Origin: Bicyclus anynana
Lineage: Eukaryota > Arthropoda > Insecta > Lepidoptera > Nymphalidae
Length of the DNA stretch: 64,000 nucleotides
Reading direction: 5' to 3'
NCBI RefSeq assembly: GCF_947172395.1
Contig: NC_069087.1
Span: 15,940,889-16,004,888, forward strand
Numbering within the stretch: position 1 is the stretch's first letter; the number at the start of each line of letters is the position of its first letter. Below, in pieces: positions 1 through 10,674 of this stretch. The translations under genes and the position numbers were made by a program. The notes beneath the pieces are model-generated. The model did no database searches. It worked only from the letters and a program-made list of their open reading frames with translations, and was not told where the DNA came from.

Positions 1-17
1 ACCTCCATAATCGTGAG

Positions 18-947
18 GTGTGCAATCTCAGAGATCATTTTCTCAAGATGAATGTGAGTATGTTTCAGGATGTCGTTGCAGTGGATAAGGGACTTACCCC
101 GCTATCCCTAGGCAAAGAGAACTGGCGCAAGCCTATAGTAATTAGTAACTCAGATCGTGTGGCAATATGGAAGAGCAAGGAGTTGCATGGACGATTCTAC
201 AAGGCCCTTACTGGGCCGGATGTAGATCAAATAACATCTGTATCTTGGTTGCAATTCGGTGACCTCTTTGGGGAAACCGAGGGTTTTGTCTGTGCAATTA
301 TGGACGAAGTTATAAAGACGAGAAACTACCGGAAACACATTATGAAAGATGGCACTCTAGACATCTGTCGAGCGTGTCATCGTCCTGGGGAGTCCCTCAG
401 GCATATTGTGTCCGGGTGTTCTCACCTTGCTAACGGCGAATACTTGCACAGACATAATCAAGTAGCCAAGATAATCCACCAACAGCTTGCTCTTCAATAT
501 GACCTTATCGATTTTGAGATGCCTTACTATAGGTACGACCCAGCGTCAGTTCTTGAAAATAGCAGTGCATTGCTCTACTGGGACCGAACGATTATCACTG
601 ACAGGTATATTGTAGCCAATAGACCTGATATAGTGCTAGTCGATCGGTCAGTGCGTCGTGCAATAATTGTTGATATTACAGTTCCACATGACGATAATCT
701 GGTTAAAGCCGAAAAGGAAAAAGTATCAAAATACTTGGACCTTGCTCACGAGATTACCGCCATGTGGAATGTTGAGTCAACTATTATTGTTCCGATAGTT
801 GTTTCAGTCAATGGTCTTATAGCGAAAAGCTTCGACCAACACCTTAAGAAGCTTTCGCTTAACTGTTGGATCAAGAGTCGGATACAAAAGGCAGTGATTC
901 TTGAGACGGCGCGTATTGTGAGGACGTTCCTCACTCTGGAGCCCTGA
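18..947 (+). mobile_element. C-terminal part of an R2-like (RLE-type) non-LTR retrotransposon ORF
   Basis: An open 309-codon frame runs in from the window edge, so the methionine at 18 is probably internal. The translation has a Cys/His knuckle (CRACHRPGESLRHIVSGC, about residues 117-134). About 85 residues later comes a restriction-like endonuclease signature: RPDIVLVD (203-210) followed by VDITVP (220-225). That order, zinc knuckle then PD..D endonuclease at the C terminus, is characteristic of R2/R4-type LINEs, which nick DNA with this domain and prime reverse transcription there. The reverse transcriptase would lie upstream, outside the window. After the stop come a short 3' UTR and an A/T-rich tail to about 1100. 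The frame is intact over its visible length. A degenerate copy of the same 3' end lies at 8870-9145. The exact clade is not settled. Confidence 0.75.
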
Positions 948-1199
948 CCACCGGTTGCTTGGGCACTCAAATGTCCCGCAGCGGGAGGGTGAATTTTTTT
1001 TATAAATTTTTAATAATGTTTTGTATTTTATACTTATATTGTTAAAAATTTAAAAAAAAGAAGTAATAAATAAATGAGAGAAAAAATAATAATAAAATGT
1101 TTTATTTAGCTGATTACAACACAAACATACAATATGAAATAAATAAAAAAAAACAATGAATAAAATTAACACATAATTAAAGTAAGACAAAAGTTTACA

Positions 1200-1414
1200 A
1201 AATAGTGACTGCACACCTTGGGTAGTGGCTCTGCAGAGCTTTGCTCCCTGGCGTGCGGTCTCTTCTTATATCTAGATTACACTTATGTTACAATTATTAA
1301 ATCTACATTGCTTACATTCATGTTAATCTATACAGATAATCATTAAGTTTCATCAGCTAAAAAGGTTACTGCCTCAGCATAATGCTGCAGTGTTTGCAAC
1401 TGCAGCGCTGATTT
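1200..1414 (-). mobile_element. Probable 3' UTR of the minus-strand CR1/Jockey-like LINE
   Basis: This stretch lies directly downstream, on the minus strand, of the stop of the truncated ORF2. It has no reading frame and ends in A/T-rich sequence. I infer that it is the element's 3' UTR, joined to the endonuclease region by an internal deletion. It could instead be unrelated flank. Confidence 0.4.
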
Positions 1415-2764
1415 TCAGGCGCAACCTTTGGTGGCGTCACGACACGATAGGATAACGGTTGGTTCTCCTTCGCTTGTTGTTTTTAAGGTAAACATGTCTG
1501 GACCAAAACTATGAAATTCATAATATGTGTAATTCGATAAACTTGTAGGGGTAGTATATAAGACATCTAAGAAGTGTCTGTTTATTAATTCAGGGTCACT
1601 TAGGGAACTGGGGATTTCTTTCTCACCTTTTCTATTTATATCTAGAATGCTTTTAAAATTTTTCCATAACGCTATCGGATTCTTTTTATGTGTGTTTATG
1701 AAGTATTTAAAATATGCACTTTTTTCTGCTTCTGTTGCTTGGTAAACTATTTTCTTCAGTTCCTTATAGTAAGTTTTATGTGAGTCTTTTTTGCTTGCCT
1801 TATATCTTGCAAGACTGTCATTTCTCAATTTCATCATTGATCTGATAGTAAAAGTTATCCATGGGTATTGAGTTTGTTCTTTAATAACAATTTTCTTAGA
1901 GGGTGCGTGAGTATCAAAGATGTTACATATAAAGTTATTTAACAAAGTTACCATTCTATTTACGTCAATTTCGTCATTCACATCTGTCCAGGGTGTAGTG
2001 TCTAGATGTTGGTTGAAGAGATTAAGGTCAATGTCCTTGAGCGGTCTAGCCATAATCCAACGGTGTTTAATTTTTTCTTTCTTCATGTTTAACGTTGCTG
2101 TAATTATTGCATGCCGTCCTAATTCAGGTATGTGCTTGACACCAACTTCACGTACCTTCGCATCTGTACATATTAGATCCAAAAGAGTTTCACTGTGTTC
2201 AGTGAAATGAGTTGGTTCGGATACAAGCTGAATTAAATTTGTACAATGGATAAAATCATAAAAAAGCTTAGTTTTATTTCCTGTCTCGTGTAGTAAGTTT
2301 ATATTAAAGTCGCCTAAAATAATTATATTGTCATAGTCTGCAAAGTGCGTGATAGACTGTGTGACGGAATCTAGAAATAGAACTACGTCTTGCCATGGAG
2401 GTCTGTATGCTGTACCTATAATAACACGCTTTCCATTTATCTTTATATCAAGCCACATTTGCTCAATAGATTCCTGGTTAGGAGGATCACATTTTCGTAT
2501 TCTAAGACCTTTCCTGATGTAAAAGCCCACACCTCCTCCTCGGCCGCCTAGTATATCATTGGGCCGTGGAGTATGAAGGAATCGATAGCCTGGCATCGTA
2601 GGGGCAAGTAAATTTTCTCCTTCTCGAATCCAGGTTTCATTAATGGCTATAACATCGCAGGCAAGTTCAGACATACTTACAATAAATTCTTCATGTTTGG
2701 TGCGCAGTGAACCGGCATTAAACAGTCCAATTTTAAAATGTTTGAAGTTATCTTTTTTTAACAT
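1415..2764 (-). pseudogene. ORF2 of a CR1/Jockey-like LINE: apurinic-type endonuclease domain only, reverse transcriptase missing
   Basis: The 449-residue frame begins with a typical AP-like endonuclease of LINEs: NAGS near residue 16, INETW (41-45) with the catalytic Glu, GGRGGGVGFYIRKG (73-86), GTAYRPP, LGDFNINLL (about 150) and SEPTHFTE. The usual closing Ser-Asp-His motif reads LGRHAII (about 215-221), so the acidic residue appears lost. A linker of about 200 residues follows, then the frame stops before any reverse transcriptase motif such as YADD. Such ORFs are normally about twice as long. The last 15 or so residues look like a junction into the 3' UTR, which suggests an internal deletion. 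ORF1 lies 528 bp upstream on the same strand. Confidence 0.8.
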
Positions 2765-3292
2765 AAAATATATAAATGTTTAAGGTTTTAATTTTTAGCT
2801 TTAAAGGTTTATGCCGGTAAACAGTTTTTACAGAAAATATTAATAAATAGACATAATAATATCCAAGATAGTAGCCAAATATATGACTAAAAAGCGAGAT
2901 TTTGGAAATTGTCATATCTGTAATATAAACTCGCGCACTGCAGTCGCACCCCGCAGCACCACTGAGAGCAGCAACCTTTAGATTGATAGTAGTAACCTTT
3001 TGCGAAATACATTCGTGGTGTTTCACAATATATTTTGCAAAGTTAATATGACTGGCAGGAAACTTCTGACTAGCCACTAGTTGAATGAAAATATTTACAT
3101 TACATATTTTTTGTAAATAACCAATAAGTATTATTATAAGATATTTAAAAACAAAGGTGTATACGTGAGAAAGGCTTAAATAAATACAATAATTACGATA
3201 ATACTTAAGATAAGTCTTAACAAAACAAAAGCGTAGTACAGAGATGAAGGAATTTAAGTACATAAACAAAAGCTTATACTCTAGTAAATTTC
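2765..3292 (-). other. Spacer between ORF1 and ORF2 of the LINE
   Basis: This 528-bp AT-rich interval separates the two LINE ORFs. A hydrophobic 173-codon open frame covers 2748-3269 but has no recognisable domain and a composition like translated AT-rich DNA, so I do not call it a gene. Confidence 0.4.
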
Positions 3293-4339
3293 TTATGCCC
3301 CAACTACAATATCGCCAAAAACCCGTTTTATATCGCTTTCTGATTTGATTTGATGAGCTTGTTTTCCCTCACCCAGGCGCGCGTATATTTTTCCTTTCTT
3401 AGTCCAGGTGTATCTCCAACGCGCCTGTTTGGCTGTTTCTCGAACCAAATAAAATAGACCTTTATTTTTTTTCGTTAGCCTTTCATTTATATAGAATGGT
3501 CTATTAGGCGGGTCCAAGCCCAGGCCCTCAGTTGTAATACCACGTCGTGTTCGGGCATTCCGAAGGAAATCGTCACGCAGTTTCGGTCGCGACAGACGCA
3601 CTACAAGTCTGCGACCCCGGCCCGCCCCCTCGGATTCTGTTTTCTTACCAACTCGCTCCGCATATACAATGTCCCTCTCATCAATATCGATCCCAAGCTT
3701 GGTCGCTATACAGGTAACTGTGTGATAAGGATTTTCCCCATTTAGTTCTGGAAGGTTCGAAATTTCGATATCTCCCTGGAGGAGATCCTGGTCCCGATCA
3801 TCGATATCCGCTTTAAGCTGACGGATGGTGTCTTCTAGCTTGGTAGTTTCCGTGCATTTGTGACTGGATGGAACTTTGACTTGTTTCTCAAGGTTTATCA
3901 GTCTTCCGTTGAAGTCATCCATACGCTCATTGCACGCCGAAATGGCCCCCCGTATGTCGCACAGGTCAGCACGAAACTCCTTTAGCTCCTTCCTCAGATC
4001 TTTTAGCTCTTCGCGAAAGAGACGTATTTCGACGGTCAAATCCAAAGATTGTGTGTCATCAAGATTTTCCTTTTCAATGTATAAAGGAGATGTGGTCGCC
4101 ACAGGCGTATTTCTCAGGGTGTCCCCCTGCCCGGGTGTCTTTCCTGTTAACTTGACTGGAGTGTTAACGTTACCTATTTTCGGCCTTCTCGCTACGCACT
4201 CCGGACAGTCCCACTGCGCATGTAGTTGCGCGTTGTCTCCAAGTCCTACGCACGCTTTGTGATATAATTTATCGCAGCCACTACATTTAGCGGCACCTAT
4301 CATTGACATAAACTTTCCACAACCTCCACAATGGTTCAT
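3293..4339 (-). mobile_element. LINE ORF1: PHD-finger plus coiled-coil plus FP-like RNA-binding domain
   Basis: This intact 348-residue ORF1 starts with a PHD-type zinc finger: paired cysteines at the N terminus (CGGCGKF), CSGCDKLYHKAC in the middle and WDCPEC at its end, all within about the first 50 residues. A charged heptad-rich stretch (about 105-185, RLFREELKDLRKELKEFRAD and on) should form a coiled coil. The last 150 residues (ERDIVYAERVGKK, RRLVVRLSRPKLRDDFL, FYINERLTKKNKGLF) match the baculovirus-FP-like domain found in ORF1 of many insect LINEs. In the family, ORF1 multimerises and binds the element's RNA. The start ATG at 4337-4339 follows a plausible 5' UTR that extends to about 4560. 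It is on the same strand as the ORF2 remnant at 1415-2764 and belongs to the same element. Confidence 0.8.
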
Positions 4340-5461
4340 GTCGAAACCTGATATTGATTAATATACTAAGAGGTGTATTCGTTTACTTATAGAGGGCGGG
4401 AGCTAGACAATGTACTCGTGTATCGGTAGATGGCGCACCTCGCTTGCTAGTGTCGCGTTATTGCATTAGAATTCAAAACTTGCGACGTCCGGCAACGCGT
4501 TTGTCGTAATTCTTAATCTCGCCGCCAGGTAGTGTTGATGGATAAAGTGAAAAGCGGGTATGTTTGACAACAATTTAAGTTAGAACTGACCTCTTTATTT
4601 TAAATCCGTCACTGATTCCGACACAATTTTCCTCTTTGTTGATCGTTCCCAGCCAGATCCGTACAGAATAACACTTCCACCAATTCTCCGAACCACAATT
4701 AACACTTTTAGCGCTTCCGAATGAAGTTTTAAGCAAAATTGATATTAATTTAGTAATTAAAACGATGGACACTCAACCGTACCAGTCGCGTACGTGACGT
4801 CAATATCCACTATTTATGAAGTATGTTTGCATTAAATACATTATCTCGTGCTATAATTATGAAAGTAAACTAATTTCATATTTGTATATACCTAACCTGA
4901 ACGAAAGAAACAAACCTAGATTGACCAGAAAATAAAAAAACCTAGCCATGTGTTACAGGGATTTTTACATATTTTCTGGTCAGGCAGTACTTATTTTCAA
5001 TTTAACTGTTATTCGTTTTTACAATGTAAAATATAATTTGATGTACTTACATATTATTTGAAACATCTATGCATCTTTTGGCATTTTTTATGTAGTTTTA
5101 AGTTTTATATTTCTATTTTGTAATAAAAATATACTATTCAAATATGTTAGCTCTTATTTTCTGTACCATGGTTTCTTTGAATTAAAAATAATTATGGAAA
5201 TTATTAAATGTTGTTTATTCAAAATATAATCTTATAATTAAATTTACAAAAATATCTTAATGACTATCATATACATTGCATTGATGCAAAGATATTAAAT
5301 TTAAAAAAAATTCAATTTACCATCACCATAAAAAAATGAATAGGATATTTAATTTTAAACATGGCAATTAATATATTATGTTGAAGTTTCGAAGGTTTAA
5401 TTGGATATTAATCAGTTTTGTTGATAGATTAAAAAAAACAGTAGTTTCCACATTCTGTTGG
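4340..5461. other. LINE 5' UTR (to about 4560), then AT-rich DNA without genes
   Basis: Positions 4340-4560 are more GC-rich and directly precede ORF1 on the minus strand, so they are likely the LINE 5' UTR. From 4560 to 5461 I see only AT-rich sequence and no supportable frame. Confidence 0.4.
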
Positions 5462-5684
5462 TCCTCATTCGCACGAGATTTTATAACAGACGTTAAATAA
5501 GCGTTCAAACAAATGCATTCCCAAGTATATATGTTCACACGACAACGTTTTTAAAACACGCCGCTTTTTTTCGAGCAGTGTTGCATTTTCAATATTAATC
5601 GTTGGAAATAGACCTTTTTATAACTTCATACTACATTTGAACGCTTTTTAACGTCCGTTAAAAAAACTCTCGTGCAAATGAGGG
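5462..5684 (+). mobile_element. MITE copy 1 (TIR family CCTCATTCGCACGAG)
   Basis: Inverted termini CCTCATTCGCACGAGA and TCTCGTGCAAATGAGG bound a 223-bp non-coding element. Inside the termini is an inverted motif, acagacgttaaa against taacgtccgtta. Two more copies lie at 25303-25530 and 27804-28020 (reverse), sharing the core gcgttggaaatagacctt. It sits downstream of the TXNDC17 stop. Confidence 0.8.
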
Positions 5685-5831
5685 TTATGAAGGTTTTTCT
5701 TTAAAAAAACTTACTAGCAGAGTACAAACAGAAAGACTCAGAGGAGAAACATTGGCTACTATATCTCTTCTGTTTTCTTTGTCTTAGTAGAACATACATC
5801 TAGTTTAAGCTTCATACATGATGATTACTGA

Positions 5832-8800
5832 TTAGTCATCATCTTCAAACAGCATCTGTAGAAGTTCCCGGTTACAACACTGGCTGCCCTCCAACCTTTG
5901 CACTCCCTTCCATTTTATTAGAGTTGGAATTACCATGAGCTTTGTTCTACTATCTGTTCTGAACGGGCACGCTCTGTCCTTCCAGCTGTAAATAAAGTAA
6001 ATGTGAGTTACAATTCCTCAGTGCTTGAAGACGAAAGTCTTCGACTAGTGCGTGTTGCCTACGCCTACGTGTGGCCTTATTAAGAGATTCAAAGTCAAAA
6101 CTTATCGGGCGATGGAGCGAGCTATGCTTGGAGTTTCTCTGCGTGATCGAATCAAGAATGAGGATATCCGCAGACGAACCAAAGTCACTGACATAGCTCA
6201 GCGAGTCGCGAGACTAAAGTGGCAATGGGCGGGCCACATTGTTTCAAGAGCCGATGTGTTTGGGCGTTTATGCCCAGCAGTGGACGTCCATTGGCTGATA
6301 AGGTAAGGTAAGTTACAATAGAAGTTTTGAATATATCTTTATTCTTTTAGCACTTTTTCTAAAATGTGGTCAGAGAAATGATAACCAAACTCATCTTTAC
6401 AAGAAACAACTTGGTTGGTAATATTATGGTTTTCGACAGAGAGGATCCGGGTGCAGTTCCAAGCTTGAATCAATTTATATAGAATCCAAAAAATATATTA
6501 AGTAAAAATGCTGTGATATTCCAGTGGATATGACCTATGCCTTCGATTCGGAGGGCGTAAGTTGGAATTCAGTCTGGAGCATGCACCTCCGACTTTTTAG
6601 CCTAAACCCTCTCGTTCTGAGAGGAGACTCCTGCTCACAGTGAGCTGAATATGGGTTGTTTAAACAATATTATGTAAAGTGGCTCAAGTCTGCTCTGATG
6701 GTAGGCATCTGCTAAATACCACTATCAGCAAAGTAGTACTGCCAAGTGATTTGACATTCCTGTGTGATGCTGGGGAGAAACCACCAGGTAGGTGAAAGCA
6801 AAACCTCTTCCAAGACAGACTGCATTGTCACTTAACATATATTATAATTACCCTTTAAATCAACATTTAGATCAAGCATACAGATCTCTTGTCTGTTAAA
6901 AATCAAGCCTAACATATCCTAATCACTTTGAGACAACAAACTAGTGCATGGTGAGATATACATATAGGTATATAAGTCACCGTAAAATTGTAAATACCAT
7001 TGTAAATACCTGCTACACTACAATATAATACACTGCTTACAATTTAACATGTTATTATTCAGTAGACTGTAAGAATATTTTTAATTTTTATTTGTATGTT
7101 CACATATAAAACAATACCCAACTTGACTGGCTCAGAAACCAATGGTTAGGTTATCCTAACCATTGGTTTCTGAGCCAGTCTGTCAGTCTGAGCTTCCAGT
7201 TTCACTCAAGTTCTGGTTCTTAGGAGTATGTAAGGAGTTCACAATGTTTTGACAATTCCCAATCTAGCGAAATAGATTATAAAGTAACAGTACTTATTTA
7301 AAATTTTACTGTTACATTTACAAATTATTCTTTATCAGCTAGTTATAACTTTAATAATTATTATATAGATATGTACAAACTTTTATCAGGACAAGTGTGT
7401 TTAAACATTTAACCTTCAGTATCATTATAACATTTCAAATTCATGATAACATATTTTTATCAACACAAATAATAATAGGAGTGGCATGGCATATTGATTA
7501 CTTGTTAACACATTGTGGCCTGATTAATGTTATCAAAGAAACTATGCTCTTTATATTTCATATTAGTTGTCATAATTTTAGTGTCATAGTTGTCATAATT
7601 TATAGTGATGTATCACAATAATCATAACAGATATAGATAGAAAGTGCACCTTTTTGATGAACCTGGGATCTTGGCATGGTGAATCCATGGAATGCTGAGA
7701 TACTTATGTCAAACTGATAACTCCATCTCAACTAATATTAAGAGGGAAAATAGTAGTAGTAGTTAAAATGTATTACTTACTATTCTCTATCCCCCACATC
7801 CACATAAACAAATTTTACATCTTTCTTGACTTCTGTTAGAAATGTTTTGATAATTGGTTCAGCTGAAAAAGAAAGATTAAATTGTACTTATTTTATATTA
7901 ATATTATAAATGTGAAAGTAAGTGTGTCTGTTAGAAAATTAGAACTTTTGACTAAAAAAATGAAAAAAATGAAAATAGAATGGGGTGAAAATAGGTATTG
8001 AAAGTCTGTATGGAAAGTGTTTCATTTTTAAAGTTACAGTTAAATAAATCATAAAAAAATACGAAATAAAATATGATTCAAGAATTTTTAAAATTCTACC
8101 CCTAAAGTGAAGCACCCTTGTAAACAAGGGGCAACTAGTATCTTAATATATTTTAACGAATACTGCCTCCAATTGTTATGCTTTATACCATGAGGTTCTG
8201 GGTTTGAGCCCTGAGTCAAGCTGAGTTACTGATCTATTCTTTCTTTTATTTTTGAAAAACAAACATACAAAGTTTTACATGGTTATAAAGATAGTTTATA
8301 CAGTTTATTTATATTTTTTTGTACAACTGTACAAATTTGAATTGATACCCATTTGACAGTAAATACACCAACTTCTACCATTCTCTTTTTTACTTCCCGA
8401 AAATAGAAAATATACTTTCTTCTTAGACTTTAAATTTGCTACAAACATATCAAATTCATCATAATTATTCACTGTATGAATAGTCACTTTGTTTTTATTA
8501 ACCATTTTACAAAGAACTATAAACCAAGAAACAATGTCATAAAATAGTGTCAATATGGCACTATTGAAACTATTTTATGACATTAATGCTTTTGAATAAT
8601 TGAATGACATGACATTAACATGATTTCAATAAGTTTTTAGTAGGTAGTAAATTTTCAATAGAAATAATAATTATCTGCAGTTTGTTATCAACCGACATTC
8701 GGCTCTCTGCTGAGCTCGAGTCTCCTCTCAATATATCTGCAGTACAAAGATTAATTAACTGCAGTATTACCATGCTGCTATATGAGCCCACACACATTTA

Positions 8801-9519
8801 ATAATATTATATGTAGGGGAAGGTTGTCCCCAAGGAAATAATACTGTCATTCTGGTAGTTTCAACTTGAAACATTCATATCTTACTTTGGACCTTGCTAA
8901 TGTTCCATGTGGAATGATGAGTCCACTGTTAATGTTCTGGATAGTTGTTTCAATTAATGGTATTATAATAAAAAGCTTTGGACTTTGTTCTTTCGTTCGA
9001 CTGTTTCATCCCCATACAATGGTCAAACACAAAGATTCTAAAGACAGCTTGTATTCTAAGGAGGTTCCTCATTCTGGAGCCTTGATCACCATTTACCCAA
9101 GTAACTCAAATCCTCCGCAACATATGGGCTGGTTTTTTTTTTTTAATTAAAGTAAGTGTTACTAAATGTTATTTCATTAAGTATTCTAAACAAAGTGTTT
9201 GTATTGTATAAACACAGTTAAAAATTAAATTAAATTAATAAATAAGAGATGGAAAAATTTAGCATATTATTGAATTGTGTAGAGTATTAAAGAAATCTAT
9301 CCTTGTCGAGATAACATGGTTGTAATCTCTCTCTGTAAATCTTGAGCATTGATAAACCTGAATCAGTTACTCACCTTCAACGCAATCAGGACACCAACTA
9401 CTGCCGTTTGGCAGTTTGGAGCCGCTAAAGTAAAACAATACTAAGGGGTCATTCGCGGGAATGTTTTCAGCATATTTTGCGAACTCATCAAACCCTTTGA
9501 TTTCTACGACTGTAGTCAT
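5832..9519 (-). CDS. TXNDC17: Thioredoxin domain-containing protein 17 (TRP14-like), three coding exons
   Basis: Coding exons are 9375-9519, 7781-7862 and 5832-5985, with GT/AG borders and phases 1 and 2. They total 381 nt, or 126 residues, close to the usual 123. Exon 1 gives MTTVVEIKGFDEFAKY, FSGSK and the signature WCPDC at residues 42-46. Exon 2 begins AEPIIKTFL and holds FVYVDVGDRE. Exon 3 gives YWKDR, VIPTLIKW with the cis-proline of the thioredoxin fold, and ends LLQMLFEDDD. The family is a cytosolic oxidoreductase reduced by thioredoxin reductase that acts on disulfides and nitrosothiols. Intron 1 (1512 bp) holds a second in-phase version of exon 1 at 8349-8505, a Helitron, a SINE fragment and an R2-like remnant. 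Intron 2 (1795 bp) holds an RTE remnant, a SINE and a palindrome. Confidence 0.92.
6020..6303 (+). mobile_element. RTE-type LINE remnant, 3' end
   Basis: The plus-strand frame from about 6052 reads AMLGVSLRDRI, RRRTKVTDIAQRVA and KWQWAGHI, the C-terminal end of RTE-clade reverse transcriptase ORFs common in insects. The sequence then jumps to the RTE 3' tail (tgcccagcagtggacgtcc, 6272-6290), so the segment between is deleted. It lies in intron 2 of TXNDC17, antisense to it. Confidence 0.8.
6509..6660 (+). repeat. tRNA-derived SINE, family B, internally deleted
   Basis: It begins with a tRNA-like head (ccagtggatatgacct, A-box region; B-box region degenerate) and ends with the family tail (gagaggagactcctgctcac, then gagctgaatatgggttg). 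The middle of the element is missing compared with the copy at 53692-53993. Confidence 0.7.
7125..7180. repeat. Perfect 26-bp palindrome with 4-nt loop
   Basis: Arms 7125-7150 (starting gactggctcagaaacc) and 7155-7180 are exact reverse complements around the loop ttat. It lies in TXNDC17 intron 2 and shows no link to a transposon terminus. Confidence 0.85.
7893..8138 (+). mobile_element. Degenerate Helitron fragment
   Basis: It opens with attaatattataaatgtgaaag, contains the imperfect internal body of the family and ends in an ACTAG tail at 8134-8138. It lies in TXNDC17 intron 1, between exon 2 and the extra exon 1. Boundaries are approximate. Confidence 0.5.
8155..8225 (+). repeat. tRNA-like SINE head, family D
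   Basis: The segment contains ccatgaggttctgggtttga, a B-box-like core shared with minus-strand copies at 12005-12185 and 54735-54895. It is a short fragment. Confidence 0.4.
8349..8505 (-). CDS. Second, phase-compatible version of TXNDC17 exon 1 (WCIYC variant)
   Basis: An ATG at 8503-8505 opens 52 codons plus one base. They read MVNKNKVTIHTVNNYDEF, VYFLFSGSK, ENGRSWCIYCQM and then a GT donor (GG|GTATCA) at 8348-8347. Layout and length match TXNDC17 exon 1 (start, DEF helix, FSGSK, CxxC), and the donor is in the same phase 1, so splicing to exon 2 (7862) would give WCIYCQMAEPIIKTF. Read unspliced, it stops 12 codons later. Both active-site cysteines are kept but Pro-Asp becomes Ile-Tyr, which should alter redox behaviour. 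The flanking DNA is full of decayed repeats while this frame is intact. It could be an alternative first exon or the survivor of a broken tandem paralogue. Confidence 0.7.
8534..8583. repeat. 15-bp inverted repeat upstream of the alternative TXNDC17 exon
   Basis: The arms atgtcataaaatagt (8534-8548) and actattttatgacat (8569-8583) are perfect reverse complements with a 20-nt loop. The repeat sits about 30 bp upstream of the ATG at 8505, where a promoter or 5' UTR of that exon would lie. Confidence 0.7.
8660..8725 (-). repeat. SINE family B fragment
   Basis: The bases around 8688-8720 (attcggctctctgctgagct, then cgagtctcctctc) match the 3' portion of the family-B SINE in minus orientation. 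Only about 60 bp remain. Confidence 0.5.
8870..9145 (+). pseudogene. Degenerate 3' end of the same R2-like LINE as at 18-947
   Basis: The DNA ttggaccttgctaatgtt, then gatagttgtttcaattaatg and aaaaagctttg, aligns with 737-830 of the first copy. The terminal part (gaggttcctcattctggagc, then aactcaaat.ctccgcaacat) aligns with its stop region and 3' UTR. The frame has substitutions and deletions and no endonuclease core. It lies in intron 1 of TXNDC17. Confidence 0.75.
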
Positions 9520-10040
9520 GATATTTTACAATCAATGAAATGTAACACCAAAAATAAAAAAGTACGTAACCGTTTATTGATTAGTGATAAAAAATCTAAT
9601 TAATCATAATTTAAATTATTGCACGTATGATTGATTGTATTCGATAACGTTAATTAACAATTAATAAATTAGGGTTAGTTTTATTAAATTTTTTAAATGT
9701 TCTCGTCCGGTCGAGGAAAACTTAAAGTGACACTGACGTCCACAGACGGCAGACCACAAATGAAGACGTCTTACAGTGACAGCCTGACAGCCAGCTGATT
9801 GGTGAGTGGCGACCACAAACGGCTAAAAAGATAGTGGCGACAGCTCTTAAAAATAGTGTGACCAGATTGTTTTAGCCAAATCTACTGTTTGTGAACTTTG
9901 TCCAGTTTACTTAAAAGTGTAAAACTTAAAATACTATAAATCTATTGCGTATTTTGATTTTTTGTGCTTGTTTTAGATTCTACAAAAGATTCAAATATTC
10001 TAGCAAATTGTTAATTCTCTTATTATATAACAAATATTAT
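9520..10040. promoter_or_regulatory. TXNDC17 upstream region with TGACA-rich cluster
   Basis: This is the non-coding region upstream of the TXNDC17 start. From 9728 to 9800 it carries several TGACA/TGACG words (agtgacactgacgtccacag, ttacagtgacagcctgacag). I see no TATA box in a convincing place, so the promoter call rests only on position and motif density. Confidence 0.35.
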
Positions 10041-10448
10041 TTTCTCCTTCGCCGATCATCATCACCTCCTTAAGTACCATCCCACCTAAGTAAGGTCGGA
10101 AAAATATGTCAATCTTTTCCATTCGTTTCTATTACTTGTCAACTCATCATACACTCTCTTTACACACATGTCCTCTTCCACACAATCCAGCCATCTCTTC
10201 TTTTTCCTTCCTCTCCTCTTATGTCCTTCAACTTGCACATTCAAAATTTTTCTAGTAATATGACTTTCCTCCCTCAATTTTTCTGTTACTAGCGCCATTT
10301 TCAGACTTCCTCTTATATACTCTGTAAGGTCCCTTGTTCTTACTGCCTGCTTTGTCCCACTACCGGTGTATATATATATACAAACATACATACTCATTCC
10401 TTATTTTATCTATTCTTGTTACCACAAATCCATTTCTCCTTCGCCGAT
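10041..10448 (-). mobile_element. 5'-truncated RTE-type LINE with 16-bp target-site duplication
   Basis: The identical 16-mers tttctccttcgccgat at 10041-10056 and 10433-10448 flank a minus-strand insertion of about 376 bp. Its frame reads EESHITRKILNVQVEGHKRRGRKKKRW, the characteristic C-terminal end of an insect RTE-like reverse transcriptase ORF, followed by WLDCVEEDMCVK. It ends in a short (ATG)n-like tail next to the left duplication. Only the last 90 or so codons were integrated. Confidence 0.85.
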
Positions 10449-10674
10449 ATTATTCAAAATTTACCAAAAAAGTAAAAATCTTCAAAATCTGGTCACGCTA
10501 GCTAACTTGGTGGTTGACAGAGTTGACAGTTCTAAGCTGACACTGACAGAAAACATACCATTACGTAGAACCTTAGACTAATTATTTAAGGACTTGTTAC
10601 AAGCAAAAACATTTGTAAGAATTTCTATCTTAATTTTATCAAATTTGTAATAAAAACAATTTCTAAAAAGAGTC

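Noticed and set aside
2748..3269. 173-codon minus-strand frame between the LINE ORFs
   Set aside because: Hydrophobic AT-rich translation without a domain; more likely LINE spacer.
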